Shown here piece by piece: positions 1 through 8,484 of a stretch of DNA of 64,000 nucleotides (its first letter is position 1; each line of letters starts with the position of its first letter). Origin of the DNA: Parvibaculum sp002684405 (GTDB lineage Bacteria; Pseudomonadota; Alphaproteobacteria; Parvibaculales; Parvibaculaceae); the NCBI GenBank assembly GCA_965140395.1, contig OZ223205.1:62001-126000 (forward strand), given 5' to 3'. Below the pieces are notes generated by a model that was given only the letters and a program-made list of their open reading frames with translations, was not told the origin of the DNA and did not search any database. The position numbers were made by a program, and so were the translations under genes.

Positions 1-1165
1 GGAGGAGGTAGAAGACCTGCGCCGCCGCCTGCAGCGCACGCGCTTCCCGAACGAACCGGCAGGCAACCGCCATTGGGAATACGGCACCAGCCTTCCCTAT
101 ATGGAAAAGCTGGTGTCCTACTGGCGCGACGATTTCGACTGGCGCGTAGCGGAGGAAAAACTCAACCGCTTTCCCCAGTTCCGCGCAACCTTCACCGACG
201 ATGAGGGCGAGGATCATACGATCCACTTCATCTATGAGCGCGGGACGAAGACGGATGGCGGTCCCGATCCGATCCCGCTCGTCATGACGCATGGCTGGCC
301 GTCCACCTTTCGCGAGTTCCTCGATGTGGTGGAACCGCTCGCCCATCCCGAGCGCTTCGGACGGAAAGGCCCCGCCTTCGACGTCATCGTTCCCTCGCTT
401 GTCGGCTACGGCTTTTCCTCGCTGCCGCGAAAGCCCATCGGCCCCGCCGCCATTGCCGATCTCTGGCATCGTCTGATGACGGAATGTCTGGGCTATGACA
501 CATATGCAGCACAGGCCGGCGACTGGGGCAGCTTCGTCACGTCGCGCCTCGCCCTCCAGCACCCCGATGCGGTGCGCGCCATCCATCTCACCATGCTGCC
601 GCTGCGCCCCACCCTCAAGGACGAGAGCCAGAAGCCGGTCAGCGACGAAGAGTCGAAATGGATCGGGGAGATGCAAAGCTGGTGGCGGCAGGAAGAAGGC
701 TATCGCTCCATCCAGTCCACCAAACCCATGGCGCTTGCCTTCGGCCTGATGGACAGCCCCGCCGGACTGGCAGGCTGGCTTGCCGATAAATATTACCGTC
801 TCGGCGACACCGACAAGACCGATACGATAGACGGGATGGAACGGCGCTTTCCCTATGACGACATTCTGACCCAGCTCTCGATCTACTGGTTCACCGGCAC
901 GATCAACAGCGCCAACACGCTCTACAAGGCCGGCCCCGCCGAAGGCTCTCACCAGCTGAAGCCCGGCGAGCGCGTCACTGTGCCTGTGGCCTATTCGGAA
1001 TATCCGATCGACGTGCTGCCGGTGACGCCGCGCTCATGGGCCGAGCGCAGCTACAATATCGTTCGTTGGCGGATCATGGAGAAAGGCGGCCATTTCGCCG
1101 CCATGGAAGAGCCGGACTATTTCGCCGACGATGTGCGCGAGGCGTTCGCGGAGATGCTGAAGTAG
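1..1165 (+). CDS. Epoxide hydrolase (EHN/alpha-beta hydrolase), 5' end outside window
   Basis: The reading frame is open from base 2, so the true start lies upstream of the window. The first visible residues (EEVEDLRRRLQRTRFP, then YWRDDFDWR) match the N-terminal domain of microsomal-type epoxide hydrolases. The alpha/beta hydrolase core follows, with the oxyanion-hole motif HGWP, the nucleophile motif GDWG (Asp as nucleophile) and a late GGHFAAMEEP segment holding the catalytic His. The family hydrates epoxides to vicinal diols through a covalent Asp ester. It ends 20 bases before the convergent accA stop. The substrate cannot be read from sequence. Most of the roughly 390-residue family length is present. 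Confidence 0.88.
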   Translation, partial: EEVEDLRRRLQRTRFPNEPAGNRHWEYGTSLPYMEKLVSYWRDDFDWRVAEEKLNRFPQFRATFTDDEGEDHTIHFIYERGTKTDGGPDPIPLVMTHGWPSTFREFLDVVEPLAHPERFGRKGPAFDVIVPSLVGYGFSSLPRKPIGPAAIADLWHRLMTECLGYDTYAAQAGDWGSFVTSRLALQHPDAVRAIHLTMLPLRPTLKDESQKPVSDEESKWIGEMQSWWRQEEGYRSIQSTKPMALAFGLMDSPAGLAGWLADKYYRLGDTDKTDTIDGMERRFPYDDILTQLSIYWFTGTINSANTLYKAGPAEGSHQLKPGERVTVPVAYSEYPIDVLPVTPRSWAERSYNIVRWRIMEKGGHFAAMEEPDYFADDVREAFAEMLK

Positions 1166-1185
1166 CGCCGCTCAGGCGATCCCCT

Positions 1186-2145
1186 TCACGCGATACCCTG
1201 GCGCCCCATGGCGAGGAACTTCTCGCGGCGCAGGCGGCGCAGCGTGTCGGAATCGAGTTTTTCGAGCCCGGCCAGTTCTTCCTCGATGGCGTCGCCCGTC
1301 TCGCGGATCATCTGCGCGCGCTCGCGATGCGCGCCGCCAACGGGCTCTTCCAGCACGCGGTCCACAACGCCGAGCCTGTGCAGGTCCTGCGCGGTGATCT
1401 TCATCGCGGTTGCGGCTTCTTTCGCCTTGTCGGAGCTGCGCCACAGGATCGACGAAGCACCCTCGGGCGAAATCACGGCATAGACGGCATGTTCGAGCAT
1501 CAGCACACGATTGCCGCAGGCGATACCGATGGCGCCGCCCGACATGCCTTCACCGATCACCACCGAAATAAGCGGCGTACCCAGCGACAGGCAGCGATCC
1601 GTCGAGCGTGCGATGGCTTCCGCGACGCTGCGCTCTTCGCTTTCCATGCCGGGATAGGCACCCGACGTATCGGCCATGGTGATGACGGGAATGTCGAACC
1701 GTTCGGCAAGCGACATCAGCCGGATCACCTTGCGGTATCCTTCGGGCCGCGCCATGCCGAAATTATGTTTGATGCGGCTCTGCGTGTCGGAGCCTTTTTC
1801 ATGGCCGATCACCATCACCGACCGACCGCGGAACCGTCCGAGACCGCCCATGATGGCGGAGTCCTCGCCAAAGGCGCGGTCGCCGCCCATCGGCGTGAAA
1901 TCCTCGATGAGCCGTTCCACATAATCTTTGAAATGAGGCCGGGCCGGATGGCGCGCCACCTGGACCTTCTGCCAGGGGTTGAGCGAGGCATAGGTCTCGG
2001 TCAGCAGGTTCGCCGCCTTCTGCTCAAGCTTGGAAACCTCGTCCCCGATGCTCATGGACGGGTCGTCCTGTGCAAGACGTTTCAGCTCCTGCACCTTGCC
2101 TTCGAGTTCGGCAATCGGCTTCTCGAAATCGAGATAAGTATGCAT
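1186..2145 (-). CDS. accA: Acetyl-CoA carboxylase carboxyltransferase subunit alpha
   Basis: A 319-residue protein, the normal length for AccA. With AccD it transfers the carboxyl group from biotin on AccB to acetyl-CoA, giving malonyl-CoA for fatty-acid synthesis in the cytoplasm. Visible signatures are the starting MHTYLDFEKPI, MARPEGYRK, SGAYPG, GEGMSGGA and ISPEGASSILW. The open frame extends eight codons further, but the ATG at 2145 has a GGAG ribosome-binding site and matches the usual family N-terminus. It is transcribed alone and convergently with the epoxide hydrolase; accD is not in the window. Confidence 0.96.
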   Translation of the reverse strand: MHTYLDFEKPIAELEGKVQELKRLAQDDPSMSIGDEVSKLEQKAANLLTETYASLNPWQKVQVARHPARPHFKDYVERLIEDFTPMGGDRAFGEDSAIMGGLGRFRGRSVMVIGHEKGSDTQSRIKHNFGMARPEGYRKVIRLMSLAERFDIPVITMADTSGAYPGMESEERSVAEAIARSTDRCLSLGTPLISVVIGEGMSGGAIGIACGNRVLMLEHAVYAVISPEGASSILWRSSDKAKEAATAMKITAQDLHRLGVVDRVLEEPVGGAHRERAQMIRETGDAIEEELAGLEKLDSDTLRRLRREKFLAMGRQGIA

Positions 2146-2323
2146 TGCGCTCCGGGAACCCCCGTCCATTCACCCGCCTGAACTGCATTCCCGCCAGCCT
2201 GTCGGCCCCGTTGCGGGAGATTGCGCCGGGACACTGGCCCGACCCCGCCCCCTTGTCAACTGCAAGTCGGCTTCAGGGAAACATCCTGCCGATTCAGAGA
2301 CTTAAAAGGGTTAAGGCCCGGCC

Positions 2324-2350
2324 TGTCACAATCCAGGCCGCCCTTGCGTC
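2324..2350 (+). promoter_or_regulatory. Predicted ECF41-type autoregulated promoter
   Basis: TGTCACA at 2324-2330 is followed after exactly 16 bases by CGTC at 2347-2350, about 80 bases upstream of the sigma-factor start. This matches the -35/-10 pair I recall for ECF41 sigma factors, which typically drive their own gene. The motif is read directly from the sequence; its use as a promoter is inference. Confidence 0.65.
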
Positions 2351-2431
2351 TTACCCAATACAGGTAACGCCACAGCGGTCCGGCGGCACGGCCCCCTATG
2401 GGCTATGCTGCGCGCGCCGAAGGACATCCGA

Positions 2432-3349
2432 ATGACCCATGCTCCCGCTTCCGACGCCGAAACGGCCTTCCTGACCCATCGTCCCCGCGCCTTCGCGGTG
2501 GCCTATCGGATGCTGGGCAGCATCGCGGAGGCGGAAGACATCGTGCAGGAGGCATGGCTGCGCTGGCAGGGCGCGGATCGCGCGCATGTCGCTTCGCCCG
2601 AAGCCTTCATCGTCACCACAACGTCGCGGCTCGCCATCGACCATCTGCGCAAGGCCAGCACCCGTCGCGAAACCTATGTCGGCCCCTGGCTGCCCGAGCC
2701 GATGGTCACCGGCGACGCGGAAAGCCCCGCGACGCCGCAAGAGCGTCTGGAACTTGCCGACGACATCTCCATGGCGCTGCTGCATCTGCTGGAAAGGCTC
2801 TCACCTGAGGAACGCGCGGCATTCCTGCTTCACGAGGCGTTCGACTACAGCCATGCGGAAATCGCAAACCTGATCGGAAAGTCGGAAGCCGCATGCCGCC
2901 AAATGCTGTCGCGCGCGCGCAAACGCGTCCAGGCCGAACGCCCGCGCTTCAACACCGAGGCCCGCGAACATGCCCGCCTGACGGAACTGTTCCAGCAGGC
3001 CCTCATGAAGGGGGATCCGGAAGCGATCCTTGCCTGCATGAAGGAAGACGCGATTTTCTACAGCGATGGCGGCGGCAAGGTGGCCGCCGCGCTGAACCCG
3101 CTTTACGGCGCGGACAAGATCACGAGGTTCTGGCTGGGCATCATGAGAAAAGCCGAGGGGCGGATCACCCCCCGTCCGGTCTGGCTCAACGGTTTGCCGG
3201 GCTACCTTCTCACCGAAGGCGACACGCTGCACTCCGCCGTGAGCCTGCGCATCGAGGACGGCCGTATTGCCGCCCTCTATGTCCAGCGCAATCCCGACAA
3301 GCTTGCCGACATATTACGCTGGACGAAACTCAGACCGCTCCCGGTCTGA
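2432..3349 (+). CDS. ECF41-family RNA polymerase sigma factor with fused SnoaL-like domain
   Basis: A 305-residue extracytoplasmic-function sigma factor. Sigma region 2 lies near residues 10-75 (AYRMLGSIAEAEDIVQEAWLRW) and region 4 near 110-165 (SHAEIANLIGKSEAACRQMLSRARKR split over two helices). A C-terminal NTF2/SnoaL-like domain follows. Three ECF41 hallmarks are visible: the linker motif WLPEP, DGGGK in the C-terminal domain, and NPDKL near the end. In this group the fused domain takes the place of an anti-sigma factor. The start at 2432 follows GAAGGA; the frame extends nine codons upstream without support. ECF41 genes usually sit beside a carboxymuconolactone decarboxylase, oxidoreductase or epimerase target, and none is adjacent here. 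Confidence 0.93.
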   Translation: MTHAPASDAETAFLTHRPRAFAVAYRMLGSIAEAEDIVQEAWLRWQGADRAHVASPEAFIVTTTSRLAIDHLRKASTRRETYVGPWLPEPMVTGDAESPATPQERLELADDISMALLHLLERLSPEERAAFLLHEAFDYSHAEIANLIGKSEAACRQMLSRARKRVQAERPRFNTEAREHARLTELFQQALMKGDPEAILACMKEDAIFYSDGGGKVAAALNPLYGADKITRFWLGIMRKAEGRITPRPVWLNGLPGYLLTEGDTLHSAVSLRIEDGRIAALYVQRNPDKLADILRWTKLRPLPV

Positions 3350-3356
3350 GCCTGTT

Positions 3357-4358
3357 TCAGGCGCTGTCCTTCTTGGCGAGCGGGTGCTTGGTTTCCACAA
3401 GCTCCTTCAACCGCTCATCCAGCACATGCGTATAGATCTGCGTCGTCGAAATATCCGCATGACCCAGCATCTGCTGCACGGCGCGCAGATCGGCCCCATT
3501 GGCCAGAAGGTGACTTGCAAAGGCGTGGCGCAGCGTATGCGGCGACACGCGTTTGGGATCGACCCCGGCGGAAGCGGCGAGGTCTTTCAGAAGCTGCGCA
3601 AAGCGATGCCGCGTCAGATGGCCCTGCCGCCCGCGTGAAGGGAAGAGCCAGGGCGACACCCTGTCTCCCAGCCGGCGCGCCCTGAGCGGCACATAGTCAT
3701 TGATCGCCGCCCGCGCCGTGTCGGACAGCGGCACCAGCCGTTCCCGGCCGCCCTTGCCCGTCACGGTGAGGAAACGCTGATCGCCCCGAACCGCCGAAAG
3801 CGGCAGGCCGACAAGCTCCGACACGCGAAGCCCTGTCGCATAGAGAACCTCCATCAGGCAGACCAGCCGCGCGCGCTTGTAGGCGAGCACTTCCTCCTCA
3901 TGGCTGCGTCCATCCACCGTCTCCCGCGAGGCGGCAAGCAACCCGTCGACTTCCGCCACAGAAAGCGTTTTGGGCAAAGGCCTCGCCCGTCTCGGTCCTT
4001 CGACCGTGCTGCACGGATCGTCCGTCCGCACGCTATCGGCGTACAGAAAACTGTGGAACTGCCGCACCGCCGACAGACGGCGCGCCGCCGTGGCGGCGGA
4101 AAGTCCCTGATTGTTCAGCGCTTCCAGATAGGCCCGAATATCTTCCGTGGAAGCCTCATGCACACCACGCCGGCGCCCCGCCAGAAAGCCGGCGAAGTCC
4201 TTCAAATCGCGTTGATAGGCCTCGAGCGTGTTGCGCGCGGCACCCCGTTCCGCACTCAGCATCTCAAGAAAGGCCTCGATGTAACTCTGACCTTCGATCG
4301 TCCCCCCAACGGCCTCCCCGGTTTCAGTTACCTTGGTCACCGATGGTTGATTAGCCAT
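3357..4358 (-). CDS. xerD: Site-specific tyrosine recombinase XerD
   Basis: A 333-residue tyrosine recombinase. An N-terminal SAM-like core-binding domain (LEAYQRDLKDFAGFL) precedes a catalytic domain with Arg in ATGLRVSEL, Lys in GKGGRERLVPL, HTLRHAFASHLL (HxxR), GHADISTTQIYTHV (His and the nucleophilic Tyr). With XerC it resolves chromosome dimers at dif near the terminus under FtsK control. The STTQIYTHV ending and the aroK/accA neighbourhood favour XerD over XerC or a phage integrase. Its start lies 7 bases after the stop of the upstream exported protein gene, so they probably share an mRNA. About 25 residues precede the conserved domain, so the start could be further downstream. Confidence 0.92.
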   Translation of the reverse strand: MANQPSVTKVTETGEAVGGTIEGQSYIEAFLEMLSAERGAARNTLEAYQRDLKDFAGFLAGRRRGVHEASTEDIRAYLEALNNQGLSAATAARRLSAVRQFHSFLYADSVRTDDPCSTVEGPRRARPLPKTLSVAEVDGLLAASRETVDGRSHEEEVLAYKRARLVCLMEVLYATGLRVSELVGLPLSAVRGDQRFLTVTGKGGRERLVPLSDTARAAINDYVPLRARRLGDRVSPWLFPSRGRQGHLTRHRFAQLLKDLAASAGVDPKRVSPHTLRHAFASHLLANGADLRAVQQMLGHADISTTQIYTHVLDERLKELVETKHPLAKKDSA

Positions 4359-4365
4359 GTTTTAC

Positions 4366-6351
4366 TTACCCGCGTCCTATGCTACTCCGCGCCAAAAGCG
4401 CCTCTATGGCGAGGCGCCGCGCCTCGCCTTCAAGCTTGATATTCCGAAGACTCTTCACCGCTTCCGCCACCGCATTGGCATGCGTGCCGGACGGTCCGTG
4501 ATCGGCCAGCGCGGTCAGCGCCAGCAAGACGGTTTCGCCGCGCGCCCCGCGCGTGCTTGCCGCCTGCATCTGATCGAACAATGCCTCACGCGGCGCAGCG
4601 CCGGTGAACAAATCCCGACGGTCCAGGATCGTATTCCAGACTTCCTTGGGCAGATCGGCGCCCAGCGCATCGAGCATCACCGCCTCGGCGGCGGCAAAGC
4701 GCTGCGTGGACGTCACGCCGGAGCGAAGGTCGCCAAGCAGCGTCGCGCCAATATCGTCCGGCAAATCGATCTTGTCGCCCTTCATCAGGCGCAGCATGGC
4801 ATCGAGTTCGCGCGTGCCGCGGCCGAACCCGCCCCCTGCGGAGGTCATCGCCTCACGCCAGGCCATCGCCTTGGCGGCATCGCCCAGCACGATATAGGCG
4901 CGCACCGCGATGGGCGCGACGCCCGCAAGTTCGGCACCGATCCGGATACGGTCCAGCGACGGCTTCAAGGCCTCCGCCGTCGGATAGGCAAGCCCGGCCG
5001 GTTCCGCCGTCGAAAGCGCCAGCGCCATCATCTGCAACTGCTTGCGGGGCATGACTTCGCGCGCGATCGCCTGGAAGAGAAGCGCACGCCGCATGGTCGA
5101 ACTGTCCGGATAGTCGCCCGATTTCAGCCCGTCGAAATCTTTCTGCGTGAAATTGGCCGCCTTATAGGCTGCCCCCAGCACATCGCCGCCGACCAGCCCG
5201 AGCTCGGCGGCCCGCTCGGCCGCGGCGATCCGTATTTCCGGCGCGGCCTTGGCGTCCTGCGCCAGCGCGGGCAGAACCGACGGCACGGCGATGGAAGCGG
5301 CCCCGGACGGCAAATCCTTTTTGGCAAGGCCGTAGAAGGCGAAATCGATTTCGCTAAGGCTTTTCGGCTGCGGGGCCTTCAGCCGGATCCCGTCGGCGGC
5401 GGCGGCCTGAAGCGAGTAGAAGAGCGGATCGTCCAGCCCCTCCTCCCGCGCAAGATCCGCCGTGATGTCGGACAGCGCCGGATTTCCACCGAGGATCTGA
5501 CAATAGGCGGAAAGCTTCAGCGCGAAGGCGGCATGCGGTTCCGTCCGGGGATCGCCATTGGCCGGCAGCGCGGATAGCGCATCGCAGGCTTCATTTCCCT
5601 TGCCCAGCGCCAGCGCGGCCCGGGCCTGCGCCATGGCAATCGAAGCCGACCGGCTTTTCGGCGCAGCGGCGGCAAGCTCAAGGGCATCATTCGCCCGGCC
5701 CGCCGTCAAAAGCGCATCGAGCCTCAATGTCAGAAAATCGCGTCCACCCCCGCTGCCGGCACCCAAACTCGCCGTCATGCCCGCGGGCGGCGTCGCGCCC
5801 GTCAGCAGCAACCTCTGCCTCAGATTGATCAGCACGGGCGATCCCTGCACCGGCGGCAAATCGGCCAGCAATTGTTCGATGTCGCCGCGGCGGGAGTCTT
5901 CCCACATATCGCTGCCGAGATTGCCGCTTTCCGGCCCGATCAGCGAGGCGGTAGCCGCATCCACGCGCGACAGGCGCCCGACCTGGATACTCGTCCCAGA
6001 GGCGCCGGGGGTGGAGCGGATGACCCGCACGGCGGGTTCGTCCGTCGCGGCGCCGCCCGACGGAAACAGCTGCGCAGGGGCCGTCCGGGCCGCGCCGTCA
6101 TCGGCACCCGCACCGGCATCGCCGCCGTCGCCAAGTCCTGTCCTGTCCGCCTCGGTCGGCGCCGCCGTTCCGCCGGATGCCCCGAAGCCCGGCGGCACGA
6201 TGCTGCGCGGCCCCGAATAGGCATCGGCGGCGGCCAGCGCCTGCGATGCGCCGAAAACGGCCAGGCACACGAAAGCGCCTCCCAGCGCGGCGGCGCGGCA
6301 GGTCTCCGATCGGCGTGACGCCTCTGGCTGCTTATCGCGGCATGTTGCCAT
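4366..6351 (-). CDS. Large exported protein of unknown function
   Basis: A 661-residue protein with an N-terminal signal peptide: a basic stretch, then the hydrophobic AAALGGAFVCLAVFGASQALA. A Gly/Ala/Pro/Asp-rich low-complexity linker follows to about residue 110. The rest is Ala/Leu-rich and looks alpha-helical, possibly an alpha-solenoid of TPR-like hairpins, so it probably acts in the periplasm. I recognise no family motif. The open frame begins 30 codons upstream, but the ATG at 6351 has an AAAAGG ribosome-binding site and places the signal peptide properly. It overlaps the 47-codon gene upstream by 20 bases and lies 7 bases before xerD, suggesting one transcript. Confidence 0.75.
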   Translation of the reverse strand: MATCRDKQPEASRRSETCRAAALGGAFVCLAVFGASQALAAADAYSGPRSIVPPGFGASGGTAAPTEADRTGLGDGGDAGAGADDGAARTAPAQLFPSGGAATDEPAVRVIRSTPGASGTSIQVGRLSRVDAATASLIGPESGNLGSDMWEDSRRGDIEQLLADLPPVQGSPVLINLRQRLLLTGATPPAGMTASLGAGSGGGRDFLTLRLDALLTAGRANDALELAAAAPKSRSASIAMAQARAALALGKGNEACDALSALPANGDPRTEPHAAFALKLSAYCQILGGNPALSDITADLAREEGLDDPLFYSLQAAAADGIRLKAPQPKSLSEIDFAFYGLAKKDLPSGAASIAVPSVLPALAQDAKAAPEIRIAAAERAAELGLVGGDVLGAAYKAANFTQKDFDGLKSGDYPDSSTMRRALLFQAIAREVMPRKQLQMMALALSTAEPAGLAYPTAEALKPSLDRIRIGAELAGVAPIAVRAYIVLGDAAKAMAWREAMTSAGGGFGRGTRELDAMLRLMKGDKIDLPDDIGATLLGDLRSGVTSTQRFAAAEAVMLDALGADLPKEVWNTILDRRDLFTGAAPREALFDQMQAASTRGARGETVLLALTALADHGPSGTHANAVAEAVKSLRNIKLEGEARRLAIEALLARSSIGRG

Positions 6352-6475
6352 CGGGGATGACCTTTTCCACGGTCTGGACCTGCGGATGGACTGCCTGTCC
6401 GAGATAGACGATCCCGGCTCCAATAGCCGCGACCACGACAATGATTCCGATCAGCGGAAAGGCGGTGCGACTCAT
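6332..6475 (-). CDS. Small single-pass membrane protein (47 residues)
   Basis: The frame starts at ATG 6475 behind GAGGTTAG and encodes MSRTAFPLIGIIVVVAAIGA..., then GIVYLGQAVHPQVQTVEKV and a short tail ending NMPR. Residues 7-25 form one clear transmembrane helix, leaving a short tail rich in Val and Pro outside. The stop overlaps the start of the large exported protein gene by 20 bases, a strong sign of translational coupling. The function is unknown; it may anchor or assist the exported protein. Confidence rests on the ribosome-binding site, the amphipathic composition and the coupling. Confidence 0.65.
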   Translation of the reverse strand: MSRTAFPLIGIIVVVAAIGAGIVYLGQAVHPQVQTVEKVIPDGNMPR

Positions 6476-6763
6476 TACTGCTAACCTCGTCTGATATGTC
6501 CGGCGCTGCCCGCCTTTTGCCTGCGGCGGTCCACCGGTTTTTCGCTTGTTTGTTTTTCGACCGGTCTCTCCAAGATACGTGCCTAGAGGTCCCTTGCGGC
6601 AAAATTTAGGCGTGACGCATGACCCTTGAATGCCTATCTACCCTCGGCGGGCCTGCATCCATGGTATCAATCGGCTAATATCGGTTCGTTAAGGCCCGAT
6701 CCGGCACTTTAATGAACCGGACCGGCGGCGCCGCGAAAGCAATTCAGGGTTAATGGCAGGGAA

Positions 6764-7360
6764 ATGGCCGAGAGCGACAGTCAGGTAAGATCACGCGACG
6801 GGGCCGCCCAAAACGGCGACGCCCCGCTGCCGCTTGACCGCCGCGCCATTGTCCTTGTGGGCCTGATGGGCGCGGGCAAGACCACGGTGGGCCGCCGCCT
6901 TGCCAACCGCCTCGGGCTCGATTTCGTGGATGCCGACGCGGAAATCGAAAAGGCGGCAGGCGAATCCATTCCGGAGATTTTCAAGCTCCGGGGCGAACAG
7001 GTCTTTCGCGAAGGCGAAAGGCGCGTCATCGCCCGCCTGCTGGACGATGGCCCCCAGGTGCTGGCCACGGGCGGCGGGGCCTTCATGGATCCCGAAACCC
7101 GTGCCGAAATCATGGACAAGGGCATTTCCGTCTGGCTCAAGGCCGATATCGATGTGCTGATGAAGCGCGTCTCGAAACGGGGCAACCGCCCGCTCCTCAA
7201 GACCGGGGACCCGCGCGCCACCATGGAAAAACTGATGGGCGAGCGCTACCCCGTCTATGCGGGCGCGGACATCACGGTGGAAAGTCGCGAAGGTCCTCAT
7301 GAAGTCGTGGTCGATGCCATCGTCGCGGCGCTGGACGAGTATCGCGAGACCAAGACATGA
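6764..7360 (+). CDS. aroK: Shikimate kinase
   Basis: A 198-residue P-loop kinase that phosphorylates shikimate at O3 with ATP in the chorismate pathway. The Walker A motif is GLMGAGKTTVGRRLA (about residues 33-47). The shikimate-binding DADAEIE, the RGEQVFREGERRV segment and GGGAF follow, with the lid region KRGNRPLL. A tail of about 25 residues precedes the usual family start. ATG 6764 sits behind AGGGA. Its last four bases (ATGA) overlap the aroB start, so the two are translationally coupled. The 288 bases between this gene and the divergent membrane-protein gene must hold both promoters; I found no convincing -35/-10 pair there. Confidence 0.95.
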   Translation: MAESDSQVRSRDGAAQNGDAPLPLDRRAIVLVGLMGAGKTTVGRRLANRLGLDFVDADAEIEKAAGESIPEIFKLRGEQVFREGERRVIARLLDDGPQVLATGGGAFMDPETRAEIMDKGISVWLKADIDVLMKRVSKRGNRPLLKTGDPRATMEKLMGERYPVYAGADITVESREGPHEVVVDAIVAALDEYRETKT

Positions 7361-8484
7361 CCGGCGAAGTGAGAGAAATGAGAACCGTAAGGGTCGAACT
7401 CGGCGAGCGCGGCTACGACATTCATGTCGGGCCGGGGCTCATTGCGCAGGCGGGCAAATATCTTGAACCGCTGCTGCGCCGCGCGCGCGTCGCCATCGTC
7501 ACCGACGAGACCGTGGCCAGGCACCATCTGCCCGCCCTCACCGCCTCGCTGGACGAACACGGCATTGCGCATGACGAAATCGTGCTGCCCGCGGGCGAAA
7601 GCACCAAATCCTTTGCCCAGCTCGAAAAGCTGACCGAATGGCTGCTCGAAACGGGCGTCGAGCGCGGCGATCTGGTGATCGCGCTCGGCGGCGGCGTGAT
7701 CGGCGACCTCACGGGCTTTGCCGCCTCCATCGTGCGGCGCGGCGTCGACTTCGCCCAGATCCCCACCACGCTGCTGTCGCAGGTGGACAGCTCCGTCGGC
7801 GGCAAGACGGGTATCAATACCAGACAAGGCAAGAACCTCGCCGGCGCCTTCCATCAGCCGCGCCTCGTTCTTGCTGATACCGACGCCCTGAAGACGCTCC
7901 CCATGCGCGACTTTCTCGCCGGCTATGCGGAGGTCGTGAAATACGGGCTTATCGACGACCGCGACTTCTTCGACTGGCTCGAAACCAATCTCGACGCCAT
8001 CAAGGCGGGCGATGATGCCGCGCGTAGCTACGCCATCGTCAAAAGCTGCGAGGCCAAGGCCGCCATCGTCGCGGCGGATGAGCGCGAGAGCAACGTCCGC
8101 GCCCTGCTCAATCTGGGCCATACATTCGGCCATGCGCTGGAAGCGGCGACGGGGTTCTCCAACAAGCTCGTCCATGGCGAAGGCGTCGCCGTCGGCATGG
8201 CGCTCGCCTTCGATTATTCGGCGCGGCTGGGCCTTTGCCCCTCGCAGGACGCGGTGCGGGTTCACCGTCATCTCGAGCGCGCAGGCCTGCCCTGTTCGCT
8301 CGCAGACATACCCGGCCCGCTCCCCGATGCCGAGGGTCTCATCGCCCTGATGGGACAGGACAAGAAGGTGGTCGACGGTAAGCTGACCTTCATTCTCGTG
8401 CGCGGCATCGGCGAGGCCTTCATCACACGCGACGCAGACCGGGGCACCCTGAAAGCGTTGCTGGGAGAGCGAGAGGCCGCCTGA
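7357..8484 (+). CDS. aroB: 3-dehydroquinate synthase
   Basis: A 375-residue NAD- and metal-dependent enzyme that converts DAHP to 3-dehydroquinate, the second shikimate-pathway step. Visible motifs are GGGVIGDLTGF (NAD binding), TTLLSQVDSSVGGKTGIN and GHTFGHALEA (metal-binding His residues). ATG 7357 overlaps the aroK stop as ATGA. An in-frame ATG at 7378 follows GAGAG and could be the true start, shortening the protein by seven residues. The stop overlaps the next gene's ATG by one base. Co-expression of aroK and aroB is common in Proteobacteria. Confidence 0.96.
   Translation: MTGEVREMRTVRVELGERGYDIHVGPGLIAQAGKYLEPLLRRARVAIVTDETVARHHLPALTASLDEHGIAHDEIVLPAGESTKSFAQLEKLTEWLLETGVERGDLVIALGGGVIGDLTGFAASIVRRGVDFAQIPTTLLSQVDSSVGGKTGINTRQGKNLAGAFHQPRLVLADTDALKTLPMRDFLAGYAEVVKYGLIDDRDFFDWLETNLDAIKAGDDAARSYAIVKSCEAKAAIVAADERESNVRALLNLGHTFGHALEAATGFSNKLVHGEGVAVGMALAFDYSARLGLCPSQDAVRVHRHLERAGLPCSLADIPGPLPDAEGLIALMGQDKKVVDGKLTFILVRGIGEAFITRDADRGTLKALLGEREAA

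Noticed and set aside
1036..2181. Plus-strand frame opposite accA
   Set aside because: It is antisense to a clear accA gene and is Arg/His-rich without motifs.
3357..4358. XerD as a mobile-element integrase
   Set aside because: The sequence and the core-gene context fit chromosomal XerD; no element borders were found.
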